This document shows, one piece after another, positions 44,085-53,338 of a stretch of DNA of 64,000 bases; position 1 is the stretch's first letter; each line of letters starts with the position of its first letter. Made by a program: the position numbers and the translations under genes. The notes under the pieces were generated by a model, which worked only from the letters and a program-made list of their open reading frames with translations, was not told the origin of the DNA and ran no database searches. The stretch is from Nocardia sp. NBC_01327 (lineage in GTDB: Bacteria; Actinomycetota; Actinomycetes; Mycobacteriales; Mycobacteriaceae), in contig NZ_CP108383.1 of assembly GCF_035958815.1 (NCBI RefSeq), positions 4,650,001 through 4,714,000 of the forward strand, read 5' to 3'.

Positions 44085-44524
44085 ATCCTGAATGACGTCG
44101 AGCAACCCTCTCGCCCGGTCGATGTGGACAAATGCGCAACAATGGCCCCGCGTGGGGTGTTGAAGAATCATGCGACCGCAATGTTTGACACCATTGCCCA
44201 CCTGGGAACATCAAATTCCTATACTCGCCACTATTTCTGTTTACTCGATGTCAGAGTTTGTAGTCCGTCACCCAGGAAAACCTTGCGCAACTATGTGACA
44301 TCGGTTACATTAAATGTATGCCTCTCTTTTGAGAGATTCCCGGCACCCGCTATGCGGAACCGGATGACAAGCTGGACTCCCCACATACCTCGACCGATCG
44401 GTTGAGCGTAGGCACTTTCAGGCCCTGGGACAGCCCGGCATGGCCTTGCGATTCTGGCGACTTCCGAATGCGTCCTGACACGTATTCCGGTGAGGGTCCG
44501 TCGGATCGGAAGGGAGTGGGTGCG
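44085..44524. other. Intergenic gap with possible operator
   Basis: No gene is supported. A TGTGAC-ATCG-GTTACA near-palindrome is at 44294-44309, with AT-rich TTAAATGTAT next to it, a plausible promoter/operator arrangement. The flanks hold nothing else I can name. Confidence 0.35.
44294..44309. promoter_or_regulatory. TGTGAC-n4-GTTACA operator-like palindrome
   Basis: Five of six half-site positions match across a 4-bp spacer. It is in the gap that precedes the genes at the left end of the conjugative element and the small gene at 44525, so it may regulate one of them. The regulator is unknown. Confidence 0.3.
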
Positions 44525-44701
44525 ATGAAAATCCTCGATCACGCCTGTCGGCGTTCGCATCGGTCTTCTGAGCGTGGAGCGATCCTGATATGGGATGAGG
44601 CCCTCGATGAACGATTCGAGCGGCTCTACGACAAGATGCTGGACAACGAGCTACGGCTGAAGCGCCGCGTTCGGCAGCGCCGGATGCTCGACGCAGAATA
44701 G
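44525..44701 (+). CDS. Small basic protein, 58 residues
   Basis: The ATG at 44525 follows GGAAGGGAGTGGGTGC, giving a 58-residue product with a helical, charged C-terminus (DERFERLYDKMLDNELRLKR, RVRQRRMLDAE) and a basic N-terminus. It could be a small DNA-binding or regulatory peptide. No family is recognised. Together with the next gene it marks the left side of the conjugative region. Confidence 0.4.
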   Translation: MKILDHACRRSHRSSERGAILIWDEALDERFERLYDKMLDNELRLKRRVRQRRMLDAE

Positions 44702-44965
44702 CGAAGCTCTGGTCACTGCGAATGCACAAATTTGCAGTTCGAACGCCTAATCATCCGCTACTCGATTGCATCCCGTTGCGATCTGATCGAAGCGACCGCT
44801 GTCATTCATCGTTAATTGCAGTCCCGACAACGCTGACCGGTTCAGTGCAGGCAATTCGAATCGCGAAACTTCGGGGCTAGCTGAGTCATGCCGAATCCAG
44901 AATCTCCGTGTCTTCATACGTCGCGGATGAAGCTGGCTATTCGGCGTTGGGATTGGAGGTTTTCC

Positions 44966-45208
44966 GTGGCAGAAAATCCGTGTGATCACTGTGGTCGTAT
45001 GTGCCGCGATCGATTGCTGAATATTCGTCAGATAAGCGAGCGGACAGGACATTCTCCGGACCGGATCAGGCACTTACGGATACTGGGGCATTCACTGTAT
45101 TCGCAGGCGTGGAAGAACAGTGATGCCGCGAATTCCCCGCTGCTGCTGGAGGCGTCGGTGGTCGATGAATGGGTGCGAGCGCGCAAAGAATCCCAGGGGA
45201 ACCGGTGA
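44966..45208 (+). CDS. Small Cys-motif helix-turn-helix protein
   Basis: The GTG at 44966 lies 6 bases after GGAGG, giving 80 residues. The N-terminus carries a C-x2-C-x3-C motif (CDHCGRMC), likely metal-binding. LLNIRQISERTGHSPDRIRHLRI is an excisionase/MerR-like helix-turn-helix segment, and the C-terminus (LEASVVDEWVRARKESQGNR) matches the tail of helical DNA-binding excisionase-like proteins. Its stop overlaps the next start (TGATG). It is probably a regulator or excisionase-type factor of the conjugative element. Confidence 0.6.
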   Translation: MAENPCDHCGRMCRDRLLNIRQISERTGHSPDRIRHLRILGHSLYSQAWKNSDAANSPLLLEASVVDEWVRARKESQGNR

Positions 45209-47199
45209 TGACCGGCGCTGGCAGGAGCCGGCGAATCGGTGAGAGCCGCCGAGGTCGGGCACCGGGCTACCGTGCCGGGCTGGTGGTGATCACGGCCTGC
45301 GCGACCGCAATGACCGCGACCGCTGTCTCGGGCACCGCAGTAGCGGACGAATCCCCGTCAGCATCGAGCTGCCCGGCGGTGACGGGTGTGTTCCTGCCCG
45401 GGACCTGGGAAACACATGCGGGCGCTGACGAAACCCAGGCTGTGGGCTTGTTCGCACCGGTGGCGACGGCGTTGGCACAGCAGTTCGGCTCCCAGTTCCA
45501 ATATCGGTTCCCCGCGTACGCCGCCGAGGCGTTCGACGGCATGGCCTACAGCGACAGCAAGGCCACCGGCGTCGCGGCCGTCCGGCGGGTCGTCGGCGAT
45601 ATCGCAGGTGCCTGTCCTGCAACGAAATTCGTCCTGGCCGGCTACAGCCAGGGCGCCGACGCGATGGGCGATGTCGGCGCCTCGATCGGATGCAACGGGG
45701 ATCCCCTCACTGCGGATCGAGTACTCGGGGTAGGACTTGTCGCTGATCCGAAGCAGGGCACCTCCGGCGGCAAGCTGATCGGACCCTCGGTAGACGGTCA
45801 GGGCATCGCCGGCACCCGCGCGAGCGGATTCTGTGCCTTGTCGGCGGTGACCGCGGAAATCTGTGCCACTAAGGACAAATACTGCGCCACGAACTCAAGT
45901 GAAGACCCGATCACCGCAGGCATCGGGCGTGCGCTGACCCAGTCTGGCGACTCGACGGCCACCGGCAGCGACAGCGGTACGAGCCAGAAAGACGATCTGG
46001 GGCACGCACTCTCGACTGATCTGTCGGCGGACAAGATCGCGGATCTGCCCGCGACCCTCACCCATCTGGGCAGCCAGGCGACCGCCGGCACGGACTCGTC
46101 CGCACTGAGCGCCACTGCCTCCGATGCTGCGAAAACCCTTCAGCCCCTGGTCGATCTGAGTACCTGGGTCGCCAATACCCCCGACGCGCAGAAGAAGCTA
46201 TCGGACGCGTCGGACGGTTCCGCGGACAAACTCGCCGGGTCCGTTCTCGACGGGGTACGACGTTCCGACGTCAGCACCGCATTGGATGCGCTGTCGGATC
46301 TCAGCACACAGAGCCCGAAGACCAACGACAAGACCGACCGAGCACAGGATGCTCAAACGGCCGCGAATGCCGTAGCGCCCCTGACGGATTCGCTGTCCTC
46401 CTCCACCTCCGATCTGGCCTCGCAGGCCGCGCAGGTCCTGGCGGTGCTCAAGCCCACGGTCATTGTCAACCAGCTGGTGAACGTCGTCGAAAACGGATTG
46501 TCGTTCGCGCAGAACGTCCCCACCCTGGCAGACACGCTGGGACAGATGATCGGACTGCTCGGGAACCCGGCAATGGACACCGCCGGCAAGGTGAACGGAC
46601 TGCACGAGATGTTCGGGCAGCTGAACAATCTGTTCCAGCCGCTGGCGAAGATGGCCGCCGGAGTCGACCTGCACACCGCGTCCCGGCTGATCGCGATGAT
46701 CCCGGATCCGAGCGGCACCGCTCAAATCGTCTCGGCGATAGTGGGTGTACTGGCCAACCTCGACGTGGCGAAACTGGCAGGGCAGGTCGGTCAGCTGCAG
46801 GACAAGGTGTGGGCGCTGGCCCAAACCATCAGCAGCGGAGGCGATCTGCTCGCCGTCGGCGCCCGCCTACTCGACTTCGTCCCCACCGCACTCGGATTCG
46901 CCACGCTGGCACTGAACACCCTCACCGGACAGTCGAGTTCCTCAGAGGGAACGCAGAGCACGACCGATCTGAGCGGATTGTCGAAATCGCTCACCACCAA
47001 GACCGATGCAGCCGGCGGCGACGGCGTCGACGCGCTCTCGAAGCTGCTGTCCGAGGGTGCGGACGCGGTGTCGTTCCTGACCTCGGGTGTGCACGAAAGC
47101 TACGACCACTACGTCGTGGATTCCGATGGTCGTACCGCGGTGCAGTGGCTGAGCGACTGGTTCAGCAACCGTATCCGCCATGTCGTCGGAGTGGTGTGA
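45208..47199 (+). CDS. Cutinase-like esterase with large helical insertion
   Basis: 663 residues, start ATG overlapping the previous stop. A membrane/signal segment is at about residues 28-55 (AGLVVITACATAMTATAVSG). The cutinase core follows: CPAVTGVFLPGTWETHAGAD, nucleophile GYSQGAD (Ser147), and ICATKDKYC with probable catalytic Asp223. The usual His (HxxY) is not next; instead about 400 residues of Ala/Asp/Ser-rich helices intervene, and a HESYDHY motif (His629 or 634) followed by SDGRTAVQWLSDWF lies at the C-terminus, as in the end of a cutinase fold. Cutinase-like enzymes cleave mycolate or fatty esters. It sits first in the conjugation operon, so envelope remodelling is the likely role. 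Confidence 0.75.
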   Translation: MTGAGRSRRIGESRRGRAPGYRAGLVVITACATAMTATAVSGTAVADESPSASSCPAVTGVFLPGTWETHAGADETQAVGLFAPVATALAQQFGSQFQYRFPAYAAEAFDGMAYSDSKATGVAAVRRVVGDIAGACPATKFVLAGYSQGADAMGDVGASIGCNGDPLTADRVLGVGLVADPKQGTSGGKLIGPSVDGQGIAGTRASGFCALSAVTAEICATKDKYCATNSSEDPITAGIGRALTQSGDSTATGSDSGTSQKDDLGHALSTDLSADKIADLPATLTHLGSQATAGTDSSALSATASDAAKTLQPLVDLSTWVANTPDAQKKLSDASDGSADKLAGSVLDGVRRSDVSTALDALSDLSTQSPKTNDKTDRAQDAQTAANAVAPLTDSLSSSTSDLASQAAQVLAVLKPTVIVNQLVNVVENGLSFAQNVPTLADTLGQMIGLLGNPAMDTAGKVNGLHEMFGQLNNLFQPLAKMAAGVDLHTASRLIAMIPDPSGTAQIVSAIVGVLANLDVAKLAGQVGQLQDKVWALAQTISSGGDLLAVGARLLDFVPTALGFATLALNTLTGQSSSSEGTQSTTDLSGLSKSLTTKTDAAGGDGVDALSKLLSEGADAVSFLTSGVHESYDHYVVDSDGRTAVQWLSDWFSNRIRHVVGVV

Positions 47200-48416
47200 T
47201 GGGCGCGCTGGCCGTGGTGCTCGTACCGGTCGCCGCCCTCGCGATCGCAGGCGCCGCGTTGCTGCTCGGGTCCGGGGACCGCACACCGATCCAGCAGGGC
47301 TGTCTGCCCGATGTGCCACGCACGCAACCACATACGGGTAATCAGGTCGTCGTGCCGCTGCCGGCGGGAAGCTACACCGTGTCCTCACCTTTCGGGCCCC
47401 GCGACGGTGGGACGCACCTGGGCGTGGATCTGGCCTCCGCGGCGGGCACCGCGATCCTGGCGGCCACCGACGGCACGGTGGCTGCGGCCGGCCCAGCGGA
47501 GGGGTTCGGGAACTGGATCATCATCGACACCCAGATCGACGGCAGCCTGCTCTCGACCGTGTACGGGCACATGTTCGACGACGGCGTGAACGTCACTGTC
47601 GGACAACAAGTCCAGGTCGGACAGCGCATCGGCGCGGTGGGAAGCAACGGCGAGGCCACCGGCCCGCATGTGCACTTCGAGGTGGTGCCGGGTGGACGGC
47701 TGCAGGGCGGTCATCAGATTGACCCCGTGCCGTGGCTGGCGCAACACGGCGCCGCAATCGACATCACTGATGCGGTGGCGCAGCAAATCGCGACTACGAC
47801 AACCGCCGATGCGACGAGCACTGCGAAGACGACGGGCGGCGCGAAGACATCACGAGCGAGATTCGGTGTCGCACAAGAGGCCGGTTTCTCCGCGGGATGT
47901 ATGCCGGTCGTCGCGAGCGGCAGCGGTGGCGGCCCGGATCTGAGGGCCGGCTCTGTCCCTGCGGCATTCGAACCGTGGATCCGCCGGGCGGCCACCACCT
48001 GCGCGGAAGTGACCGGACCTTTGATGGCCGGGCAGGAGGAACAGGAATCGGGGTTCAACACCGACGCGGTATCGCCGGACGGTGCCCGGGGGCCGGCACA
48101 GTTCATGCCCGGGACATGGGCGACATACGGCATCGATGTGGAAGGCAAGGGGTATGCCGACGTCACCTCGATTCCCGATGCGGTGATGTCGCAGGCACGC
48201 TACGACTGCGACCTGGCCCAAAGCGCGAAAAATGGTCTGGCGCAAGGAACGTTGCACGGTGACCTGACCGAGTTGTGGCTGAGCATGTACAACTGCGGCC
48301 CCGCCGGCACCTTCGCGGCCGGGGGAGTCTGTCAGAACTCCCAAACCCTGAACTACGTGAAAGCCATCCCCGCTTTGGCCACCAAGTACGCCGCGGCACT
48401 GGGTGGCTCGTCATGA
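47199..48416 (+). CDS. M23 peptidase / transglycosylase wall hydrolase
   Basis: 405 residues, ATG overlapping the previous TGA. An N-terminal membrane anchor (residues about 1-28) is followed by an M23 (LytM-type) peptidase with HLGVD and HVHFE motifs near residues 72 and 158. After a Thr/Ala linker comes a lysozyme-like transglycosylase domain (residues about 260-400) with GQEEQESGFNTDAVSPDGAR and PAQFMPGTWATYGID, where the Glu of the QEQESGF block is catalytic. Such bifunctional VirB1-type hydrolases open peptidoglycan for the conjugation channel. It lies directly after the cutinase gene. Confidence 0.88.
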   Translation: MGALAVVLVPVAALAIAGAALLLGSGDRTPIQQGCLPDVPRTQPHTGNQVVVPLPAGSYTVSSPFGPRDGGTHLGVDLASAAGTAILAATDGTVAAAGPAEGFGNWIIIDTQIDGSLLSTVYGHMFDDGVNVTVGQQVQVGQRIGAVGSNGEATGPHVHFEVVPGGRLQGGHQIDPVPWLAQHGAAIDITDAVAQQIATTTTADATSTAKTTGGAKTSRARFGVAQEAGFSAGCMPVVASGSGGGPDLRAGSVPAAFEPWIRRAATTCAEVTGPLMAGQEEQESGFNTDAVSPDGARGPAQFMPGTWATYGIDVEGKGYADVTSIPDAVMSQARYDCDLAQSAKNGLAQGTLHGDLTELWLSMYNCGPAGTFAAGGVCQNSQTLNYVKAIPALATKYAAALGGSS

Positions 48417-48607
48417 CCGCCGAGCCGCAACCGGGCACTCGCGATATCTGCTGGACGAGCATGCGATCGCCCATGGCCTGCGAGCGCTTCGTCCACACAC
48501 TGCTGCGCGAACTCGCAGCCGACAGCGAAACCGACACGCCAGCACAGGAACTGGGAAAGGAGGCCCGTGATGGACAACGACATCGAAAGTGGCACCGACA
48601 CCGCTGA
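48413..48607 (+). CDS. Small conjugation-operon protein, 64 residues
   Basis: The ATG at 48413 overlaps the previous stop (ATGA), and the gene overlaps the next start. The 64-residue product (MTAEPQPGTRDICWTSMRSP, then ERFVHTLLRELAADSETDTP) has one hydrophobic helix, a cysteine pair at about 13 and 24 and a basic C-terminus. No family is recognised. The tight overlaps suggest it is translated, but its role is unknown. Confidence 0.45.
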   Translation: MTAEPQPGTRDICWTSMRSPMACERFVHTLLRELAADSETDTPAQELGKEARDGQRHRKWHRHR

Positions 48608-49949
48608 ACGTGACGACTACACCGCTGAGCAACCGGTAGATCTGCGCAGGCAGCGACTGCGGATCGGCAGCGACGACGGCAGCCGCGGAATCAGCGAGGA
48701 CACAGATCCCTCGGCGGGCACCGAACCCGGCGACGACGACCCAGTCGGGGTGATGCAGGACGAACGCGACCCGTACGGGGTCGGTGAGCAGAATTTGGCC
48801 GGACCCGGGGAGCCCTCGGCGGACGAGGTCGCAGCGGTCCGTGAGGCTCGACTGGCGATGCTGCTCAAGCCCGCAGCAGGAGTACACACCGACCCAGCTC
48901 GCTGGGGCTGGCGGGGGCGAGCCAACGCGTTCGGACTCCGTATGCGGCCTCGCCGGCGCGGGGACGAGGTGGCATATCGGCAGGCAGTGGAACGTATCCG
49001 CCAGCCGCTGCCCGGCACCCCGGTAGTCGTGGTCGCGAATCCGAAGGGCGGCAGCGGCAAAACTCCCGCGGCGGTGTTGCTGTCTGCGCTGTTCGGCCGC
49101 CATCGCGGTGGCCGCGTGGTGGCCTGGGATGCTCACGAAGCGTGCGGGAGTCTCGCCGCGCGGACGGCCTGCTGCCCGAGCGAGCACACCGTGTGGGATG
49201 TGCTCGGCTATGCCCGAGAACTGTGCACCGCCAACGCTGACGCGTCCGGGCTGGCACGGTTCCTGCAACGGCAGCCCACTCTGGACGAGATCTTGGCCTC
49301 GGACCAAACACCCGGCGGCAGTGTGTGTATCGGGCGTGAGGAGTGCGCGGCGATCCTGGCGGTCTTGCGGCGCCATCGTGAAGTCGTGATCGTCGATACC
49401 GGCAGCAACGACCGGGCAGAGGGATTCCGGTGGGCGGTCGCCAACGCCACCCAGCTGGTGGTGCCGATCATCGGTCGCCGGGACGTGATCGTGTCAGCGC
49501 TGCGGCTACTGGACGGCATCGCCGAAGACGGTCATGAAGACCTGGCCGCACGCGCGGTGATCGCCCTGTGCGGCGGCGGCTCCCAGCAGGCCGAGATCAC
49601 GGACACCTTGGCGTCCGCGGGGATTACGCGCGTCGTGCCGGTGCCATTCGACCCGGTATTGGCCGGCGGCGAACGCATCGTCGTCAGTCGCCTGGGCCGG
49701 CAGTCGGTGCGCGCCTGGACCGAAGTCGCGGCCACGGTGGCCGACAGTGTCGCGGAAACCCTTGCCGCCCGGCACCTTCCGATGCAGTCGCGGTTCGTCC
49801 CCGATACCCGATGGACCGCGAGTGCGGATGAGGCGACTCATCAGCGGCTGCTGGCGTACGCGCTGCGCGAAGGGCAGCTCTCGCGTAGTCGAACAGTCCG
49901 CACTCCCGCCTCCTGCGCCCCGGTCGAGGACCTCGACCCGGGCTGGTGA
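48570..49949 (+). CDS. ParA/MinD-like ATPase of the conjugation operon
   Basis: The ATG at 48570 follows AAAGGAGG, giving 459 residues. The first 100 residues are acidic and disordered. The P-loop PKGGSGKT is at 158-165. Switch-like motifs are VVAWDAHEACGS and VVIVDTGSND (about residues 190-275). Later DPVLAGGERIVVSRL is an ATP-binding-type strand. Such MinD-like proteins occur in actinobacterial integrative and conjugative elements, where they may position or energise the transfer apparatus. There is no membrane helix. Confidence 0.8.
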   Translation: MDNDIESGTDTAERDDYTAEQPVDLRRQRLRIGSDDGSRGISEDTDPSAGTEPGDDDPVGVMQDERDPYGVGEQNLAGPGEPSADEVAAVREARLAMLLKPAAGVHTDPARWGWRGRANAFGLRMRPRRRGDEVAYRQAVERIRQPLPGTPVVVVANPKGGSGKTPAAVLLSALFGRHRGGRVVAWDAHEACGSLAARTACCPSEHTVWDVLGYARELCTANADASGLARFLQRQPTLDEILASDQTPGGSVCIGREECAAILAVLRRHREVVIVDTGSNDRAEGFRWAVANATQLVVPIIGRRDVIVSALRLLDGIAEDGHEDLAARAVIALCGGGSQQAEITDTLASAGITRVVPVPFDPVLAGGERIVVSRLGRQSVRAWTEVAATVADSVAETLAARHLPMQSRFVPDTRWTASADEATHQRLLAYALREGQLSRSRTVRTPASCAPVEDLDPGW

Positions 49950-49981
49950 GAACCGCTCCGAACACAAAGAGGTGAACGGCT

Positions 49982-50377
49982 ATGGAAATGAAACACATTG
50001 CCCTGCTCGGGTTCCGGGCATGCCAAGGCGTCGGATCGGCCCTCGCGGGCGCGGTGGTCGTCGTATGCGCCGCACCCTCGGCGTCCGCGCAGATCACGAA
50101 TCCGCTGGGTGGCATCAAGCCGGATTTCGGGCTCTTCGATGGCGCGCTGGATTCCTCGTGGAAACGGATCGTGGCGTTCCTGTGGGCGCTGGTGGTGATC
50201 GGCGCCTCGGTACGGGTGATCGTCGGGGCGTTCAAGGTCAAGCGCGCCAAGTCCCGCGGCTACGCCAACGATCTCGCCGAAGGCAGCGAGGAACTGCAAG
50301 ATGCGCTGGTCTCCCTCGGCCTGGTCGGGCTCGCATCCCCGCTCGTAGCCACCGTCCTGTTCGTCGTCGGCGGATGA
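49982..50377 (+). CDS. VirB2/TrbC-like membrane protein
   Basis: A 131-residue protein with a cleavable-looking N-terminal signal (VGSALAGAVVVVCAAPSASA), then a short polar loop (NPLGGIKPDFGLFDGALDSS) and two membrane segments, the first ALVVIGASVRVIVGAF, the second LGLVGLASPLVATVLFVVGG. This two-helix-after-signal pattern fits VirB2/TrbC-type pilin-like subunits of type IV secretion systems. The basic loop between (KVKRAKSRGYAND) is typical. A lipoprotein or small anchor is the alternative. Confidence 0.65.
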   Translation: MEMKHIALLGFRACQGVGSALAGAVVVVCAAPSASAQITNPLGGIKPDFGLFDGALDSSWKRIVAFLWALVVIGASVRVIVGAFKVKRAKSRGYANDLAEGSEELQDALVSLGLVGLASPLVATVLFVVGG

Positions 50378-50402
50378 ACCGCCCGCCGGTGAGGAGGCCA
50401 CT

Positions 50403-51152
50403 ATGAAATACACCCACCGCACACGATTCGGCGAGCTCACGCCCGAATCGGCGGCGAGCGCCCCGGCAACCGCCGCGACCAACACCGAGACGGATCGACC
50501 TCGAATGCCGTTGCGCCGATGGTTGATCGCAGCGTTGATCATCGTGTCGACCGCTGCGGCAGGGCTTTTGGCCGTCGGCTCCTGCGGGTCGAAGTCCTCC
50601 GGCGGCCACAATCCGATCAGCACGGTGCGGGTCGCGCATGGGCCGACAGCGACCACCAGCGGGGTCCCGGTCGGCTACGCGCGCGATCGCGCGGGCGCGG
50701 AAACGGCGGCGGTCAACACCGTGCAGGCATTGACCCAGGCCGGTCAAGGGCGCATCCCGATGTCCGCGGTCGAGCACGCCGTCATCGCACGCGATCCCGG
50801 GCCCGGACTGCGGCGTTCGCTGGGCATCGGTACCGGCCGCGCTCCCGGACGTGACGTGGTCAACCTCGTTCCGGCGGCCGTGTCGATGCTGGAATTCTCC
50901 CCTGCGGCCGCACGGGTGAGCGTGTGGACGGTCGCGGTATCACGGTCATCGATCAGCGACGGCGACCCGGCCTCGGTGATCACCGCCTGGGCGACCCACA
51001 GTGTGTCGCTGGTGTGGGAGGGCGGGGACTGGAAAGCCAAGGAGCTGACCTCCCAGACCGGCCCGACACCCGAGCAGAGCGTGGCTCCTGGCGCGCAGTC
51101 CCCGCTGGCCGGGGCGCTCGAGTCCGGTTACTACAGCTTCTACGTGAATTAG
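50403..51152 (+). CDS. VirB8/TcpC-like conjugation protein
   Basis: 249 residues: a polar N-terminus of about 35, one membrane helix (LRRWLIAALIIVSTAAAGLL), then an extracytoplasmic domain of about 190 residues with alternating strands (AAVNTVQALTQAGQGRIPMS, NLVPAAVSMLEFSPAAARVS, SVSLVWEGGDWKAKEL). This single-helix plus NTF2-like layout matches VirB8/TcpC proteins, which scaffold the transfer channel. It lies between the VirB2-like and VirB6-like genes, which supports the call. Confidence 0.65.
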   Translation: MKYTHRTRFGELTPESAASAPATAATNTETDRPRMPLRRWLIAALIIVSTAAAGLLAVGSCGSKSSGGHNPISTVRVAHGPTATTSGVPVGYARDRAGAETAAVNTVQALTQAGQGRIPMSAVEHAVIARDPGPGLRRSLGIGTGRAPGRDVVNLVPAAVSMLEFSPAAARVSVWTVAVSRSSISDGDPASVITAWATHSVSLVWEGGDWKAKELTSQTGPTPEQSVAPGAQSPLAGALESGYYSFYVN

Positions 51153-51166
51153 GGGGTGGACAGGTC

Positions 51167-53338
51167 ATGCGTCTACGGCAAATCGTCACCGTAATCGTCA
51201 CCGCGACAGCAATATTCACCGCCTGCCTCCACTCGGTGGGGATCGCCGCCGCGGACCCGGACACCACGACACCAGCCTCGGCGGGCTCGCTGCCGGACGG
51301 GTTCCCCGCGGATCTGCGCCAATTCATCGCCAACACCGACGAATTCAAGGCGGCGTGGTACTCCGGGGCCTGCGCCGACCGCGGCGGTGACGTCGGCGCC
51401 TACGTGAACGCGGTCATGCCGGCCGAAGACCGGCTGATGTATTGGACCGCCGATGACAAGCAGAAAGCACAACTCCTCGGAGGCGCTCTGCAGGCCACCG
51501 GCCAAACGAGCCAAGTCCAAACGATCATCACCCAGCACACCGAACCTCCGAAAATCATGCTGCCGAAGGTCTTTCCGGCCGGAGACCCCGATTACCGGAT
51601 GCCCGCACCCACATGCGCAGACGACCTGAAGCGCTGGACCGGCCGGGCGGCGGGGAACGCATGGGGCTTCGACTGGGCCACCCATCCCGACGACCAATCG
51701 ATGAGTGCTATTCGCACCCAGTTGGGTGATCAGAAGGTTCCCGACCAGGTATGGACCGATCCCTGCCGCGTCGGGTTCGCCTATTGCACACACGCGTACT
51801 TCGTCGACTGCGCCAACTCCGATCCCGCCACCGGCGACCAGACCCAATGCCTGCTCTGGAATCGTGCGGTCGGCAAGCTCTTCGGTGGCACTGCCCACTG
51901 GCTCGAGAAGAACACCAGCCTGTCCGACACGATCGAGACGACGCTGGCTTCGGTGGTCGGAGAGCAATTCGCCAGCGGCGTGGCGATCGTGTCGGCCTTC
52001 GGATGGCTGTGGAAAGCCGCAGCGGCAACACTGCGATTCGTCGACAACCCCCAAAGCGTCATCGACGACTGGGCCAACTCCTCCAAAGACAGTGCCGTGC
52101 AATTGAGTTCACGGGTCCTGGACGGGCTGGCCAGCGTCGGCAAGTTCGATCCGAACGCAGACTGGTTCCTGCACTGGTACGCCCTGAGCACCGGCATCGG
52201 GGTGATCGTCATGGGCGCGATGACCCTGCTGGCGCTGTGGCGAGCTGCCGCGAAAGGCGAAACCCTCAAGTCCATCAGTGGTGACCTGTTCGGCTACATG
52301 CCCGCCGGGGTGCTGCTGATGCTGTTCGCCCCGATGTTCGCGACCCTGCTGGTCAGCCTCGCGAACGATGCTTCCGACGCGATCACCCACGCCTCGGGCC
52401 CGGACATGGGACAGATGATCACCAATCTGCAGACCTTCACCGGAGAACTCACCGCCAAAGATCTGGTCGGGGGAGCGCTGGTCGGACTGTTGCTGTTCCT
52501 GCTGCTGATCGCCGGCGCACTGGCGGTGTTCTTCGGACTGCTCATGCATCAGGTCGCTCTGCCGATGCTGGCAGTAGCGTCCGGGATCGGGTTCGGCATG
52601 TGGGTGCACCCGCAGTGGCGCAAGAAAGCGCTGCGGCCGGTGTTGCTGTTCATCGCCATCGTGTTCTCCAAACCCCTGCTCTTCCTGCTGCTGGCCACGA
52701 TGACCGGACTGCTGAACTCTGCGTTGACCGAGGGCGGAGCCGATCAACAAAAGCTCGGCACCCTCGGGCAGCTGTGCCTGGTGGTTGTCGCCTTTCTCGT
52801 GGTCGGTCTGGCACCGTGGACGCTGCTGCGGTACGCGCCACTGCTGCCTTCGCGTTCGGACGCAGCCGGATTCGGGCAATCGGGCTCCCTCATGGCCGGC
52901 GCGGTCGGCGGCGCCGGCACCGCGATGTGGTGGACCGGCCGCCGCAGCTCCGGAAGCGGCGGAGCCGGTGGACAACAAGCAGGCTCCGGAGGTGGGCAAC
53001 GAGCCGGTGGTGCTGGCCAGCGTGCAAGCGATGGACGCGATAACTCGAGCGGAGACAATTCGACCAGGTCGCGTAGCAGTGGGGAGTCCTCGTCTGGATC
53101 GCCGACCGCGGCGCGATTCTCCGGAACCTTGAGCGCGAACGCCCGGGCGAAGACTGGCCGGGGGAGGTCGGCAGCACGCACTTCGATCGGCGCGGTGGGC
53201 TCGGTCGGCCGTGCTCTGGGCAAGGCGGCGATGGTCGCGACACCCATTGCGGCGCAAGCGGCTTCGGGGGCGTTGAACAAGGCCCGCAGCACCGCCGAAT
53301 CCGCACCCGGTGAGGCCGAGCAAGGGGGCGGCGAATGA
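51167..53338 (+). CDS. VirB6-like polytopic conjugation protein
   Basis: The ATG at 51167 (MRLRQIVTVIVTATAIFTAC) gives 723 residues; the frame from 50924 is longer by chance. A signal peptide is at about 1-28. Residues about 30-260 are extracytoplasmic, with cysteines (PTCADDLKR, DPCRVGFAYC, VDCANSDP). About six membrane segments lie between 340 and 610. The C-terminus (about 610-723) is a low-complexity Gly/Ser/Arg tail. The layout matches VirB6/TrbL-type channel proteins of actinobacterial elements. The stop overlaps the next start. Confidence 0.65.
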   Translation: MRLRQIVTVIVTATAIFTACLHSVGIAAADPDTTTPASAGSLPDGFPADLRQFIANTDEFKAAWYSGACADRGGDVGAYVNAVMPAEDRLMYWTADDKQKAQLLGGALQATGQTSQVQTIITQHTEPPKIMLPKVFPAGDPDYRMPAPTCADDLKRWTGRAAGNAWGFDWATHPDDQSMSAIRTQLGDQKVPDQVWTDPCRVGFAYCTHAYFVDCANSDPATGDQTQCLLWNRAVGKLFGGTAHWLEKNTSLSDTIETTLASVVGEQFASGVAIVSAFGWLWKAAAATLRFVDNPQSVIDDWANSSKDSAVQLSSRVLDGLASVGKFDPNADWFLHWYALSTGIGVIVMGAMTLLALWRAAAKGETLKSISGDLFGYMPAGVLLMLFAPMFATLLVSLANDASDAITHASGPDMGQMITNLQTFTGELTAKDLVGGALVGLLLFLLLIAGALAVFFGLLMHQVALPMLAVASGIGFGMWVHPQWRKKALRPVLLFIAIVFSKPLLFLLLATMTGLLNSALTEGGADQQKLGTLGQLCLVVVAFLVVGLAPWTLLRYAPLLPSRSDAAGFGQSGSLMAGAVGGAGTAMWWTGRRSSGSGGAGGQQAGSGGGQRAGGAGQRASDGRDNSSGDNSTRSRSSGESSSGSPTAARFSGTLSANARAKTGRGRSAARTSIGAVGSVGRALGKAAMVATPIAAQAASGALNKARSTAESAPGEAEQGGGE

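Noticed and set aside
44747..45073. 108-codon minus-strand frame
   Set aside because: No ribosome site, and it overlaps the better supported plus-strand HTH gene at 44966.
50924..51166. Upstream extension of the VirB6-like frame
   Set aside because: It is antisense-free but overlaps the VirB8-like gene, and the signal peptide starts at 51167.
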